Positions 23,620 to 35,665 of a stretch of 64,000 nt of DNA are shown piece after piece. The stretch comes from Phlegmacium glaucopus (Eukaryota > Basidiomycota > Agaricomycetes > Agaricales > Cortinariaceae), in NCBI GenBank assembly GCA_015039465.1, contig MU130579.1:151245-215244 (forward strand), written 5' to 3'. Below the pieces are notes generated by a model. That model made no database searches, was not told where the DNA came from, and saw only the letters and a program-made list of their open reading frames with translations. Position 1 is the first letter of the stretch; every line of letters begins with the position of its first letter. Made by a program: the position numbers and the translations under genes.

Positions 23620-26600
23620 GTGTTCCGACCCCGATGGGAAAGAACCCTCCCAAAAAAGTTCACTATTAACTCCCTTGATGCTGACTCTAAATCACTGGAA
23701 CTCAAAGTCAGCATTGAGATGACCGACACTGGAGAAGTAAACTCCTTTCTGTCCGTAATAGACTCTGGAGCCAATGGAAGGTTTATTGACAGAGACTATG
23801 TCAAAACTAACAGGCTCACAACAAAGTCCCTGTCAAATCCAATTCTGGTATTTAACATTGACGGTACTCCGAACAAAGCCAGACCAATCACGGAAGTGGT
23901 TGATCTGATACTCAGGTACAAAGGACATTCCGAGAGATCCTTGTTTGCGGTCACTGGACTAGGAAAACAAACCTTGATTCTCGGACATTCCTGGCTTAAG
24001 ATGCACAACCCGGAGATCGACTGGGCAACCGGAGAAGTAAAAATGTCCCGTTGTCCACCCCGTTGTTGTTCGGAATGCAGGAATGAAATCTGAGAAGAAT
24101 GAAAAATTCAAAAGGTGGAAATACGCTGAATTGAAAAATGTTTGACTGGCCCACTTCCGGCTCATGTAGAGGATTGTGATGAGGATGATGAGGAGGAAAG
24201 TAGCCCAAACCCTGAATTTGAGGATGGCAACAGAATATTTGCCACTGGCCTACTACCACTGCAGGCAGATATCCGAGCCACCTCCACCATCTCCCAACGT
24301 CTTGCAGAAGCTTTCCAGCGCAACACACAATCCGAAACAAAAGAAGGAGTTCCAGATTATCTCCATGAACTTGATAGTGTTTTTGCCAAAGAATCTTTTG
24401 ATATCCTACCTGATCTGAAACCTTGGGACCACACAGTAGAACTTATTCTGGGAGAAAAACCATCAGGTTGCAAGGTCTATCCTCTAGCTCCGACGGAATA
24501 AAAGGAACTTGACGTGTTCCTCCAGGAGAATTTAAACTCCAGACGCATCCAACCTTCCAAATCTCTGATGGCATCTCCGGTTTTCTTTATCAAAAAGAAA
24601 GACAGAAGTCTTCGGCTTGTTCAGAACTATTGAGGCTCTCAACACGATCACCATCAAAAACAAGTACCCACTTCCCCTCATTTCGGAACTGATTACCCAA
24701 CTCCAGAGCGCTAAATATTTCACTAAGCTGGACATCCGATGGGGTTTTAACAATGTCCAAATGAAGGAAGGAGAAGAATGGAAAGCGGCTTTCCAAACCA
24801 ACCAGGGATTATTTGAACCCCTGGTTATGTTCTTCGGCCTCACCAACAGTCTGGCTACTTTTCAAACAATGATGAATGACATCTTCCGCAAACTCATAAT
24901 GGAAGGGGTTGTAGTAGTTTACCTTGACAATATCCTGATATTCACGGAGACACTAGAGGAACACAGGTCTGTAACTTGGAGAGTACTGGAACTTTTATGG
25001 AAGCATAAACTCTTCCTAAAACTGGACAAGTGCAAATTCGAACAAACCAAGGTGGAATACCTCAGAGTCATAATATCTCATAACTCCATTGAGATGGACC
25101 CTGTAAAAGTTGCTGGAGTAGTGGAATGGCCAATTCCAACGAACAAAAAGGAAGTCCAGTCATTTCTAGGCTTTACCAACTTTTACGGAAGGTTCATCCA
25201 AGACTTTTCTCATCATGCCCGTCCCTTGTTTGATCTCACCAAAAGTAACATTAAATGGAGATGGAATATGGAAGAGCAGTTGGCGTTCGATTCTCTCAAG
25301 AACCTGATCACTTCAACCCCGAATCTAGCCTCTCCGGACAACTCCAGGCCATTCCGCATTGAAGCGGACAGTTCCGATTTTGCAACCGGAGCTGTACTCT
25401 CCCAACAATCCCTCAATGATGAGAAATGGCACCCAGTCATGTTCCTGTCTAAATCCTTATCTCCGGTCGAACGGAACTATGAGATCCACAACAAAGAGAT
25501 GCTAGCGATCATCCGAGCCTTAGAAGAGTGGAGACACTTCTTCGAAGGAGCGGAACACAAGTGCGAGATCTGGACTGATCACAAGAACTTGGAATACTTC
25601 ATGACAGCCAAAAAGCTCAATTGGAGACAAGCCCGTTGGTCATTGTTCCTAGCCCGGTTTGATTTCCTCATGCACCACAGACCAGGCAAAAGCATGGGAA
25701 AACCGGATGCCTTGTCCAGATGAGCAGATCACGGAACCGGAACTGGTGACAATGACAACATCACACTCCTAACTCCAGGCTTTTTCACGATTCGGGCCTT
25801 AGAAGGACTGGAAGTCATAGGAGAAGAACGAGATGTCTTGAAAGATATCTGGAAGGGTACCTGTGAAGGTGTAAAAGAAGAGGCCATAGCTAAAGTGGTA
25901 AAGGAGTTTGAAAACCACTCACACGCAATCCGTCCGATCGGCAGAATGGTCTCATGACAACGACATCCTCTCCTTCCAAGGAAAAATCTACGTTCTGGAC
26001 ATGTTTGACTTGTGAAGACGGATTGTATCCCCCTGCCATGACACCCTAATTGCTGGGCATCCGGAAGATGGAAGACCCTCAAACTCGTATCCTGAAACTA
26101 TTGGTGGCCACAGATGTCCCGATATATCAGAAAATATGCCTCAACCTGTGACCTGTGTCTTCAGACTAAGGCTCAAAGACGCCACCCAGTCAGTGAACTC
26201 CATCCCCTCCCGATTCCGAATGCTCCATGGGACACAATTAGTGTGGACTTCATAGTGGAACTTCCGGAGTCTTCAGGATACGACTCGGTAATGGTAGTAG
26301 TTGATTTGGTCACCAAACGAGCTCATTTTGCACCAACCCTTACTACCACCTCTGCATCCGGAACTGCTTGCCTTTATATCCAACATGTCTGGAAACATCA
26401 TGGACTACCCCAGAGAGTGGTATCAGATAGAGGACCACAGTTCATAGCGGAATTCACGTGCGAGCTCTACCAGATCCTCAGAATTAAGTTAGCAGCCACT
26501 ACCGCCTATCATCCGCAAGGAGACGGCCAGACGGAACAAGTAAATCAGGAACTGGAACAGTATCTCCGACTCTTTACAAACCAGCGACAAACCAATTGGG

Positions 26601-27870
26601 CCAAACTCCTTCCCCTTGTGGAATTCCAGTACAATAATCATGTCCACTCCGCCACACAGCACCCACCTTTCCTCCTAGACTCCAGACAAATCCCCCAAAT
26701 GGGTTTTGAACTGAGCCAACCGGAATCCCAAATGGAGTCCATTAATGAATTCACAGAACGAATGTGGAACACCCTAGACAAAGTGAAAGCAGCACTGGTC
26801 AAGTCTAAAGACAACATGGCAAAGTATTATAATCAGAAAAGGACTTTGGCACCAGAATACAAACCGGGAGACAAAGTATACCTGGATGCCAGCGACATAC
26901 AAACAATGAGACCATCCAGGAAATTGTCCCATTGGCACCTAGGCCCCTTTCCAATCAAAGAACAAGTCGGCAACAACACTTACCAACTCCAACTTCCCTT
27001 GTCCATGAAATAGTGCTTGAAAGTCCGGTTAGGTTTGGTTATTTGGTGCCCAGGGGCTCTAACTGAGACTGAGACTGGTTAGGCTTCATTCCCAAACCCA
27101 AAATAACCTAACCGGACTGAAAATAACTGACCAAAACCAGTTAGTTGCAGTTACTAACCAGTTAGGACCGAAAAAATGAAAAACCGGTTATAACCGGGCA
27201 AGACCATACATATTTCTCTCAATAAAAATTATTTCCACGCATCGTAGCTTTAAAATGAGCCCACGAACGCTAAATTTGATGAAGAATTGACAAAGCTATG
27301 ATAATATTCTTGAAAGTCTACTTTTGGCCAATATTTTAAAGATTTGACCATAACTCAGTCAGACTTTTAGCATTTCTCACGTTTTTGGGTGCGTTTTAAA
27401 GGGGTATAATAGGGTCGTTTATAACCGGTTATTTCATTTTCAGAATCAACTAACCACTAACTGCGGTCCGGTCTTTTTGCGGTTAGGTCCGGTCCAGTCT
27501 TGGTTATTTTCCGGTTAATTAACCGGACTTTCAAGCACTACCATGAAATGACTCCATCCAGTCTTTAACGTAGTCAAACTGACTCCAGCCCAAATAGACC
27601 CAATCCCTGGAAGACGCATTCCAACTCCTCCACTTCCAGAAATCATTGATGGAGAAGAGGAATGGGTCGTCGAGGAAATCCTCGACAGCAGAGTTATAAA
27701 CAGGAGGTTCCGATACCTTGTGAAATGGCAAGACTTCGGAATTGAACATAACACCTGGGAGCCTCAGGAAAACATACACGCCCCCGAATTAGTCGCGGAA
27801 TTCCACAAGAAGTACCCCGGAGCTCCTAAGCACATCAGGATGGCCAAATTCGAACAGTTTCCTTTCATGC
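23620..27870 (+). pseudogene. pol of the gypsy chromovirus with C-terminal chromodomain
   Basis: Domains in order are as follows. Protease comes first (FLSVIDSGANGRFID, active-site DSG, about 23745-23790). Reverse transcriptase follows (KYFTKLDIRWGFNNV; catalytic box YLDNILIF rather than YVDD, about 24920). RNase H (EADSSDFATGAVLSQQ, about 25365) ends HHRPGKSMGKPDALSR. Integrase has an HHCC zinc finger (about 26000-26160) and a core with SVDFIVELP, VSDRGPQFIAEF and YHPQGDGQTEQVNQELE. A chromodomain closes the gene (EEEWVVEEILDSRVINRRF, YLVKWQDFG, TWEPQENI, about 27655-27770). Stops occur at 24,091, around 24,100-24,130, at 24,499 and near 24,640, where a one-base insertion also shifts the frame. 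More occur at 25,721, 25,955 and 26,012. A MITE at 27,011-27,540 separates the integrase end from the chromodomain. Confidence 0.9.
27011..27540. repeat. hAT-type MITE, family TAGTGcTTGaAAGTCC (copy A)
   Basis: This 530-bp element has terminal inverted repeats TAGTGCTTGAAAGTCCGGTT of at least 20 bp and an exact 8-bp target duplication CCATGAAA (27003-27010, 27541-27548). The interior is rich in ACCGGTTA-like strings and has no coding capacity. It is related by its ends to the element at 54,730-55,307. Confidence 0.92.
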
Positions 27871-27901
27871 CGGGACGTCACCTACCAAAGGGGGGGATGG
27901 A

Positions 27902-28815
27902 TGTTAGGGGACACCCAACTTCAACCCAAACCTCAACCTTAGAATCATACACCCCGCCTTTCCGACGACCTCCGACCTTCCATCCAACTCCACTTCCATC
28001 ACCGGTTTACTCCAGAACCCTGTAGTTCTGCTCCGACTCCAATCCTCTGGTTCTTCCGTCACCGGTTGACTCCGGAATCCCGTAGTTCCGCTCCGACTCC
28101 GGTCCTCCAATTCACTCCGTCTTTTATTTCTATTTTTCATATCGCACCACTTCTTATTTAATTAATTAATTATTATCGTATCATTCCTTTATTTATTTTA
28201 TATCTCCGTTATGTCCATATTAGTACTTAAACACCCCCAGCCTACACTGCTGGCACTGGGTGGTGTTTCCCTTAGAAAAAATTATTTTTAGAAATGTTTT
28301 GTCATTTCCAAATAATTTCTCTCATGAAAACACAAAAAGTATTTCTGAAGGAAAAATTCTAAAAATACATCAGGTGTTTCTCATGTGTTTCCCAAAGATA
28401 AATCTTATGTTTTTTAAAGGTTTTCCTTTCAGAAACAGTGGGGAAATACCTATTTCACCAATCACTAAGTGGAATAGGTGTTTCCCTGCTGTTTCTGAAA
28501 GGAAAACCTTTAAAAAACATAAAATTTATCTTTGGGAAACACATGAGAAACACCTGATGTATTTTTAGAATTTTTCCTTCAGAAATACTTTTTGTGTTTT
28601 CATGAGAAAAATTATTTGGAAATGACAAAACATTTCTAAAATAAAGTTTTTCTAAGGGAAACACCACCCAGTGCCAGCAGTGCTAGCAGGGATCCCCATC
28701 CTTTCCTCTTTGGATCCCCTGCTAGGTAAGTCACTTGTAGATATCTTTTCTGAAATATTATTAACTTTGGATCCCCTGCTAGCTTGACTAAGTCAGCGTC
28801 GCAGTTGCCCTAACA
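27902..28815 (+). repeat. 3' LTR of the gypsy element, interrupted by a palindrome
   Basis: The LTR starts TGTTAGGGGACACC right after the purine-rich tract and ends CCCTAACA. It is split by the 438-bp palindromic element at 28,245-28,682 with a CTA target duplication. Removing that leaves about 473 bp, longer than the 5' LTR because of an internal tandem duplication near 28,000-28,110. Confidence 0.9.
28245..28682. repeat. Near-perfect palindromic (foldback) element
   Basis: This 438-bp insertion is almost wholly one inverted repeat with its centre near 28,463. The arms begin CACTGCTGGCACTGGGTGG and end with its complement. The 3-bp target duplication CTA (28242-28244, 28683-28685) is confirmed by the uninterrupted 5' LTR. 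The same peptide (MVFPLEK...) can be read inward from both ends only because of the palindrome, so it is not a gene. CACTG ends with a 3-bp duplication fit CACTA/CMC-type mobilisation best; PIF/Harbinger is an alternative. Confidence 0.9.
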
Positions 28816-29339
28816 CCTAGACCAATAGATCTTCTTGGATCAGGCATTATTATAAGGTTCCATGACTTTGAGGGAGGTGATTTGAGAGATTGCAGAATGT
28901 GACGGAGTGGGTTCATGGTGAGGCAAGTTGAGCTAGGTAACCAAAAATTGTCCTGGTACTCTTTAAGCACTCAAGCTCAAGTCTAGGAGAGAGGTTGGAG
29001 AGAGGGTAAGAAAGATCTTACATCAGTAAACTCAGGGATTTCCCATAGTGTGTCACAGTCATGTCACACAAAATTATAGTAGCCTATAATCATGTCACAC
29101 AAAGTTATAGTTTCATATAGTATCCTACAGTCACATCACTATAACTATAGTGAATCATAGTTTCGTAGCGTCCATATGTTGCACACTGGTGCTGTCTAGC
29201 ATAGTCTAGCTTTGTCACTGTGTCACATTAGAATACATCACACATTTTTGAGATTTTCATTATGTTAAATAAGCCAACCCTAAACAGAGGCCGTGCACAA
29301 AAACTAAAATTACTAAATATATAAGTTTAACACTTGTTC

Positions 29340-29730
29340 CCACCAAGCTTGTCACTCCATACCACCACCACTACCACCTGACACCAATACCACAACAGCA
29401 ATAACAACAAATGGTGAGCATCTCGATTCTTGACAAACAACAATGATAATAAATGACAAAACAATGATGATGCTTATAGTGGTGACAACAACAACATGCA
29501 ACAATGACAACAATGACATGCAACAACAACATGCGACTACAACTACAACAACTACAACAACTACAACAACATGCAACAACAACTATGACAACATGCAACA
29601 ACAACTACAATAACATGTGATGACGACATGTGATGATGACATGTGACAACAACAATGATGACATAGTGCAGTGACAATGAGGTGCAGTGACAATTACAGT
29701 GTGTGATGACGACGACACATGTAAGCTCTT
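29340..29730. repeat. CAA/ACA-rich microsatellite
   Basis: Imperfect runs of CAACAA, ATGACAACA and CTACAACAA. Valine-, cysteine- and histidine-rich minus-strand frames here are products of the repeat. Confidence 0.85.
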
Positions 29731-29759
29731 AATTTTCCCCTCTATCATAATTCGAGGTC

Positions 29760-30083
29760 TTTGCTGTGATCCACCAGATCTGATCAGATCTGAGCAGATT
29801 TGGCAGGCGTTCTGAGCAGATCTGCTCAGATGGTCAGATCTGAGCAGAATGGAAACTATATACCTCCCTAACCTTAATAAAACCCTAACCAAACCTTAAC
29901 CCAAACCTTAAACAAACCTTAACCAAACCTTAACCAAACCTTAACAGAAGTAGCTGGTAGGTCTCTATTTTCTCAGATCCACTCAGAATCTGAGCAGAAC
30001 CTGAGCAAATCTGAGCAGATCTGGTCAGATATAACAATTCTGATCAGATCTGATCAGATCTGGTGGGGGACAGAAAAGTACTG
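29760..30083. repeat. hAT-type MITE with telomere-like core (copy 2)
   Basis: This is a second copy of the 18,679-18,979 element, from AGGTCTTTGCTGTGATCCACC to GTGGGGGACAGAAAAGTACTG, with the same GATCAGATCTG units and CCCTAACC/CCTTAACC core. No target duplication is recognised. Confidence 0.85.
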
Positions 30084-30449
30084 CCAGCAACAACACCAAC
30101 AATGCTAACGACAACACCAACGACACCGATGACTTCATTTCTGACAGTCCAGGTTGAAGCTCTGGACCAACATTACTGTGAGTGTTAAACTTCACCCATC
30201 GCATCTTAAATATTTAACCATCATCTTTGATCAGACTATCCATCTACTTCAGTTTCCACTTTGGCAATCAACAATCTTGCTCTTGTAAGTGTTCCAACCC
30301 CTGGCATTTATCCAAGTGTTCAATAGCACATCACATCCACTGGATGTGATTTTTGTGCAAATACTTCTAATGGTTCTTTGCCTTTTGGTTGGATCCTTTA
30401 GCTTTCTTCAATGTATTTGCTTTCATGGGCACAGACGACAATGATGAGC

Positions 30450-31160
30450 ACTGGTACTACCTTGGCCAGTATTTTTTTTAAATTTAAATTTAAATCTAAT
30501 ATAACATACTACAGACAAACAACAAACAATGAACCAAGGATGACAAGCACTTGTACTACCCTTGGCCAGTATTTTTTTTAAAATTTAAATTTAAATCTAA
30601 TATAACCCAATACAGAAAAACAACAAACAACAAACACCAAAAATGGATGAACAAACATAAACAAATGACAACAAATGATTGAAACAAGGACAATGAATGG
30701 ACAAATGCTGAGCACAACAATGACAAGCACTGGTACGACCTTTGCCGGTTTTTTTTTAGAAATTTAAATTTAAATCTAATATAACCTACTACAGACAAAC
30801 AACAAACAACAAATGCCAAAAATGGATGGACAAACATAAACAAATGATGATGAGATGAATGAACATAAACAAACAATGATGAACAAAGACAAATGAAAGA
30901 ACAACAACAATAGATGAATCAACTCCTTACTGGGGGAATTATCTTTGGTAAGTTTCTTATATTCTTGGCAAGCATTTTTTGAAATCAAAATTAAATTCTA
31001 ATGTAGTATAGGACAGACAAATGATGACAATACATGAACAAGCATGGACACATGACTGCAAATGAACAAACAGAACACAAACAAATGAACAAAAAGTAAA
31101 TGAACAACAAACAAACATGAACAAACAATGAAAATGAATGATGACAGCAAACAAATGAAT
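30450..31160. repeat. Diverged tandem repeats with AAC-rich spacers
   Basis: A unit of about 60 bp (CTGGTACTACCTTGGCCAGTATTTTTTTAAATTTAAATTTAAATCTAATATAAC, partly varied) recurs near 30,450, 30,550 and 30,730, with a weaker copy near 30,950. The copies are separated by ACAAACAACAAA-type sequence. No coding potential. Confidence 0.75.
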
Positions 31161-32924
31161 GACTTCGACAGCAAGCTAAACAGGTACCTCGCCTGAATCC
31201 ACGATGATAACATCAACAACAGGTTGATCACTGGACTTGCCAGCATTATTAAAGGGGATCATTTGACTACCAAATACCCATACAATCATTCTTAACATGG
31301 GTATTTCATTCAAATCATTCAATTTATTCTAACCTGTATAACTTTACTAATGGATCTTTCACTAGACACTGGCCCAGATGATGACTCGGATGCCAGAATG
31401 AGCCCAGAGCTATCCACACCCCGCCGCTGCCCCAGGTGGCAAATACATGCCTGCACAAATGTGTGGGGCAGGTTAGGTGCTTCTAGAGAAATAGTGCGGG
31501 TGTGGGAATCAAGATGAGAACAGATGAATGGCAATGGGTGAATGATGATGACAACAAACGAACAGCAACTGGAGACAGCAACCCCTTTGGGGTAGTTAAT
31601 TTTAATTTTAATTTCTAATGTACTAAAGCTATGACAGATGAACAATGAATGATGACAACCACCATTTGGACCCAGCCACCACCTGTTTAGACAACCAACC
31701 ACCACCGACTGTCTGCTTGGACCCACCTTTTATTTTATTTGATAGTAATAATTGTAATAATGTCATAATGAATTATATGGGGTTTTTTTTTCATTGGTTC
31801 AATGGTTTGAACTGGTTCTAGAACAGAACAGAACCGACAGAACTGGTTCTTTCAGTTCCAGTTCCAGTTCTGGTTCAGTTCAGCCAGGAACCTTTCGGTT
31901 CAATTCTCAGTTCTCCAAAAATGGTTGAAGAACCGAACTGAACCGAACTTTGGCATCACTAAAATTGATAGTGAAAAGATAGGAATGAAGAGACCATGAT
32001 CATAGGGTGAGTTTCAGGCAGTAAAATCTAGAAAAACATCGCAAGTTTTGTGGTTAGCAACCGAAATTGATAGTGAAAAGATAGAAATGAAGAGATCATG
32101 ATCATAGAGTGAATTTCACGGGATAAAATCAAGAAAAACATCGCAAGCTTTGGTCTCCTATTCACAGTGCTATACAAGTAAGCAACTGGAACTAGAACTG
32201 TGAGAACTATGGAGTATACATACAGAAATATGAAGATGTAATGTCTTGAGAAGCGAGTGTGGTACTGCATGCGCAGAGCACAAGGAAATTGATTATTGAT
32301 GTTGAAATGATCTGTTTGCTGCCATTTGGTGCTTTGTTGATTGTTCTATGAAGTTTGAGACTCAGCCGTATCACCGACAACGGCCGTTTCCCACCGTAAG
32401 CCATCACTGTCAACGGTCCGTTACCGTGCCGTAACCGTACCGACAAAGGCCCACGGTACGGTAACGGCAGCCGTATCTCGGCATCCGTAAGCCGTAAGTA
32501 CGGCAGCGGTGCGCAGCCCTATGTCACAGTAACGCTGTAAACATAAGAACCTTTATGGCTCTATGCCACTGTCCGGTGCTGTCCGGTGCCGGTCAGCTGA
32601 CCCCGAATTTACTGACCTAGTGACGTTTTTGTACTCTCCATGTGGAGACGTCTTAGATTACTAAACTTTGTTGCCACTCGGCAACCTCGCAAGGCGCAAT
32701 GTTGTGACAGGTTTGTGAATATCATCATGATCCATAAATCAGTACCTGATCCGGTTCACCTCAATCTAATTCTGGCTGGTAACTCCGGTTCAGCATATCG
32801 ACCCTATCTGCATATGTGATTTCGACTAATGTTACAATATATTCATACAAATCGAATTATGAGGTTGGTGAAACGCCCTTGGAACGTCCTATGGCAGCAT
32901 TTCGGCCTCATTCCATCGAATCCT
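31160..32924. other. Intergenic with MITE ends and a local duplication
   Basis: No gene is recognised. Around 31,780-31,958 there is a GAACTGGTTC-rich stretch ending TTCGGTTC-like sequence and GGCATCACTA. It looks like one end of a hAT-type MITE whose other end is missing. A unit of about 90 bp occurs twice (about 31,964-32,050 and 32,065-32,155; AATTGATAGTGAAAAGATAG). A second, ACGGTAACGG-rich fragment at about 32,350-32,521 ends GCGCAGCCCTA and is another candidate truncated MITE. Confidence 0.4.
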
Positions 32925-33840
32925 TCAAAATAACTGCCGAAACACCCACCCAAACGCCTTCTCATGGATGTAAAATATCCCTTGAAGCAAATAACTGGTC
33001 AATGTGTTGGCTACGTTAATTTCCTGGACACCATTAATGCCAATTTGCTGAGTTTCCGTGTTGATACCAATCACGAACAAGGCGTCCTTGGGCATAGAGA
33101 TAATTGTCGCTGCTACAGCGGAGACTACCCGTAAAGGCGTTGCGCTCCCCACTTGGTAGACGACGCTGACGTAGTCAGGACGCTCTACGATTCCCCACTT
33201 TGTGGTCTCAACGATGAGGCGGCCGCTGTGCGTGGACTCATTGGCACGTGCAGGAGACTCGTCGGTAAGATCTTCAAACTTCGTCTGCCAGACGGCGGGG
33301 TCGTTGGGGTCGACAGGCGGTTCTGACTCACCCTCGGTTGGTTCGTGCGCATAGTCGCCTGGAACTCTGTCGGCAGGGTGCTCGACAGTGTCTGGCGCGA
33401 CATCCATCTCGACACCTCCTGATTGAGAACGAGTGGGTGTGCCGACAAGCTCCCAAAGGATCTCAAGACGCGCACCGAGGCTGTTGCTGAAGAAATGCCC
33501 ATATATTATTTATATTCATCGTATTAAAAAACAATTGGGCTCACGTTGGGAAGGCATGGGCGCCATACATCTTGACTTCGCCCATGTGGCCTCCATTCAC
33601 GCTGGGATCGACGGTGAAGGGTGCTTTCTAATGATCCATATGCAAGTAAGGCCTGTGAATATTATATCTTACAAGCGTCTAACAGAGATAACTTACGCGT
33701 TCAGCACCCGCGGCAGTGTAGAGCGTAGCGCGCCACTCCTTTGCGGGATCAGGCGGCAAGAGGTTGAGGGCAGTGACCCTGAAAGTCATGCCTTTGGGGA
33801 TTCCTTTAATGTAGAGCTGTTGTTTAATAGTTCCGACCAT
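32925..33840 (-). CDS. Unrecognised three-exon gene
   Basis: Exons 33840-33697, 33627-33545 and 33486-32925 join into 262 residues through two GT-AG introns of 69 and 58 nt. The protein starts MVGTIKQQLYIKGIPKGMTF. Exon 2 reads APFTVDPSVNGGHMGEVKMY. Exon 3 starts NSLGARLEILWELVGTPTR, then an acidic, proline-rich stretch (GESEPPVDPNDPAVW), then RPDYVSVVYQVGSATPLRV. No signal peptide is obvious. A hydrophobic patch (VVSAVAATIISM) is too short for a clear membrane span. I do not recognise the family. The last 35 residues are less convincing and another intron may exist near 33,010. An AT-rich TATA-like site lies about 64 nt upstream of the start. Confidence 0.65.
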
Positions 33841-35665
33841 GTTGAAGACAATGAAACTTGACGATGAAGTAGGATTATGAGTACTGAAGCAGATATCAGA
33901 GTCGTATTTAAGTAAAACACTACTGCCCCTGGACCACTACTTTTTTTGGCCTCTGGAAAATCGCGAAATCGACATCCTCAAGTTACACGCATTCTCACAT
34001 GGGTGAATGGTTTTAGACGGTCCGACGTTAGGCTCTCGAGACTCCCAGACCGGTGACGCCTTTCCATAAAGTAAAACCGTTTCAAGTCGATGTCGAGCGG
34101 TCTAGCTGAGTTTGAAAAGTTTATGTTTATCCTCCCTATGTTTAACATCATGACTTTTCCAACCAAGCGATCGCAGTCCAGCGGGCCTCTCATAAATGTG
34201 TCTCTTCTCAGGCAAAATTATTACTAGTATCGACTCTGAGGCATAGGCCTCCTCGGATAACAGAACTTGCTTCCGAGGTTTATACCGCGACCTTGGCATT
34301 CTTAGAAACCATCTATCTTCGTAAAGGGGCTCTAGGTTCAAGTCATCTGTTGGGAATCCCATGACAAGTCCACGGGGTGTCCAAATCTAAAAAAGGCGGC
34401 CAGAAGGGAGGACGACTGTAGAATCCCATATGATTTTCAGCCTTTCGGTGACCAGGAAACTTTGGGAGGAGGAAGAAACCCTTGATACCTGTCGCCACTC
34501 TCACACTGATCGTCTATCTCTTGGCATAGGATAAAGGTTAGCGAGAGGACAGCAGAACTTTGTTTACACCACATAACTATAAATTCATACAGCTTCTGAC
34601 ATCAATAAGCCATCTCATGTCTCGTGGTTTTTTAGGGTCTACCTGTCTTTGCCTCACAACCCCAGGTCGACTGGAGGCTGCTAAGCTCCAGCGCTCATCC
34701 CCAGGTCCGAAACATCGCATGCATATGTGGCGTTGGAGGTTACTCAACATCGGATTCTTCGTTGGAAGTACTGCTTGTACAAGGGAAACAATCATTCGAC
34801 AGAAGTGGCATACTGGACTTTGGTAGCGTGATCTTCCTCCTACTAGCCATACACTGTCATGCTACATCATCCTTCCTCAGAATCATCACCAAGCTCACTT
34901 CCCAGACAATTCCATATGTGCCCTGAACTTTTTCCAACTCTAACAGCGCCACCCTGATTCTGTTTTTTTGGGTCACATCGGATTGTAAACCATCCACTCC
35001 TCCTATCGAAGGAAACAGTCACCACAGGGACTGGAGCCAACAACGATGACAACATTCCCAAAAAGTTGCTTAAATTTTTGAATAAATTTCTGGAGCTTAT
35101 TTTAAAAGGATCGTCATGGTGCAAAAAAAAATAGGAGTCATTGGTCAGTTTCGTTGGCAGTATTACTCATGTTGCACCGTCCTTTAAGCTTTAACATCCA
35201 CACAAGCATTCACATGATATTCATACGAAATTAGCATCAGATCATCGAAAGTGAATTAACGTTCAAACAGGCCCGCGGGTCGTTTAGTCAAGAAGTACTA
35301 CTTTGAGCTCTTGGAAGATATCGATGCTCTAACTACTGAATTTTTTTATTTTTTTCTTGATATAATCAGCTGACAAGGTTTGGGACTCGACCAGCGAGCG
35401 AAGCTTAGTAGTAGAAGGGCTTGAAGTCGAGTGGGGTATTATTATACTAAGTACTTACGCAGGTTAAGTCTATATTGACCTAACCAAACATTGCTCTGAC
35501 TTAACGTTATGTTCACTAGACGCACTTGCAGAACACTAGGTGGCGAATGGCGACCAGACCCCCATTGACAGACCTTTGGCCAGCAATAGATTAGAGTGGT
35601 GTCGTACATGTCCAGAAGTAGTGTAAAAGGGATTGGACCGGGGATAGACCCATAATGCATAAACC
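33841..35665. other. Intergenic, no gene recognised
   Basis: Short frames on both strands (for example minus 34,867-35,124 and minus 34,102-34,362) carry no motif I recognise. No shared repeat was noticed. Confidence 0.4.
33904..33911 (-). promoter_or_regulatory. Possible TATA-like element
   Basis: CTTAAATA on the minus strand, about 64 nt upstream of the ATG at 33,840. The spacing matches the TATA-like sites of the MFS and 7-TM genes in this window. Confidence 0.35.

Larger units (their letters stand above)
21788..28815 (+). mobile_element. Ty3/gypsy chromovirus (nested, inactivated)
   Basis: This LTR retrotransposon starts TGTTAGGGG and ends CCCTAACA. The order is 5' LTR, gag with zinc knuckle, protease, reverse transcriptase, RNase H, integrase, chromodomain, a purine-rich tract (aaagggggggatgga, ending 27,901) and 3' LTR. 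It sits in the left arm of the inverted duplication. No 5-bp target duplication is visible. Compared with the right arm, about 130-150 bp of host sequence is missing at the insertion point, so insertion was accompanied by a deletion or followed by one. It carries a 530-bp MITE before the chromodomain and a 438-bp palindromic element in the 3' LTR. Several stop codons and at least one frameshift make it non-functional. Confidence 0.92.
16990..28940. repeat. Left arm of a large inverted segmental duplication
   Basis: This arm is the reverse complement of 60,118 down to about 38,480 once later transposon insertions are removed. Anchors include 16990-17460 with 60110-59640, 18160-18650 with 57890-57340, 19370-20030 with 57010-56250, 20200-20460 with 56120-55500, 20830-21080 with 54520-54272, 21140-21360 with 53230-53020, 21370-21787 with 39205-38780, and 28816-28930 with 38640-38515. 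The arms differ by many substitutions, mostly TG or CA in this arm where the right arm has CG. This arm lacks the stretch equal to about 58,260-59,340. It holds a hAT-type MITE and a gypsy element that are absent from the right arm. Apart from the MFS remnant and the fragments listed separately, I recognise no gene in it. Confidence 0.9.

Noticed and set aside
28260..28667. Two opposite-strand frames giving almost the same peptide (MVFPLEK...)
   Set aside because: They are the two arms of one palindromic element read inward, not genes.
29352..29604. Valine/cysteine/histidine-rich frames
   Set aside because: Produced by CAA-type microsatellite sequence.
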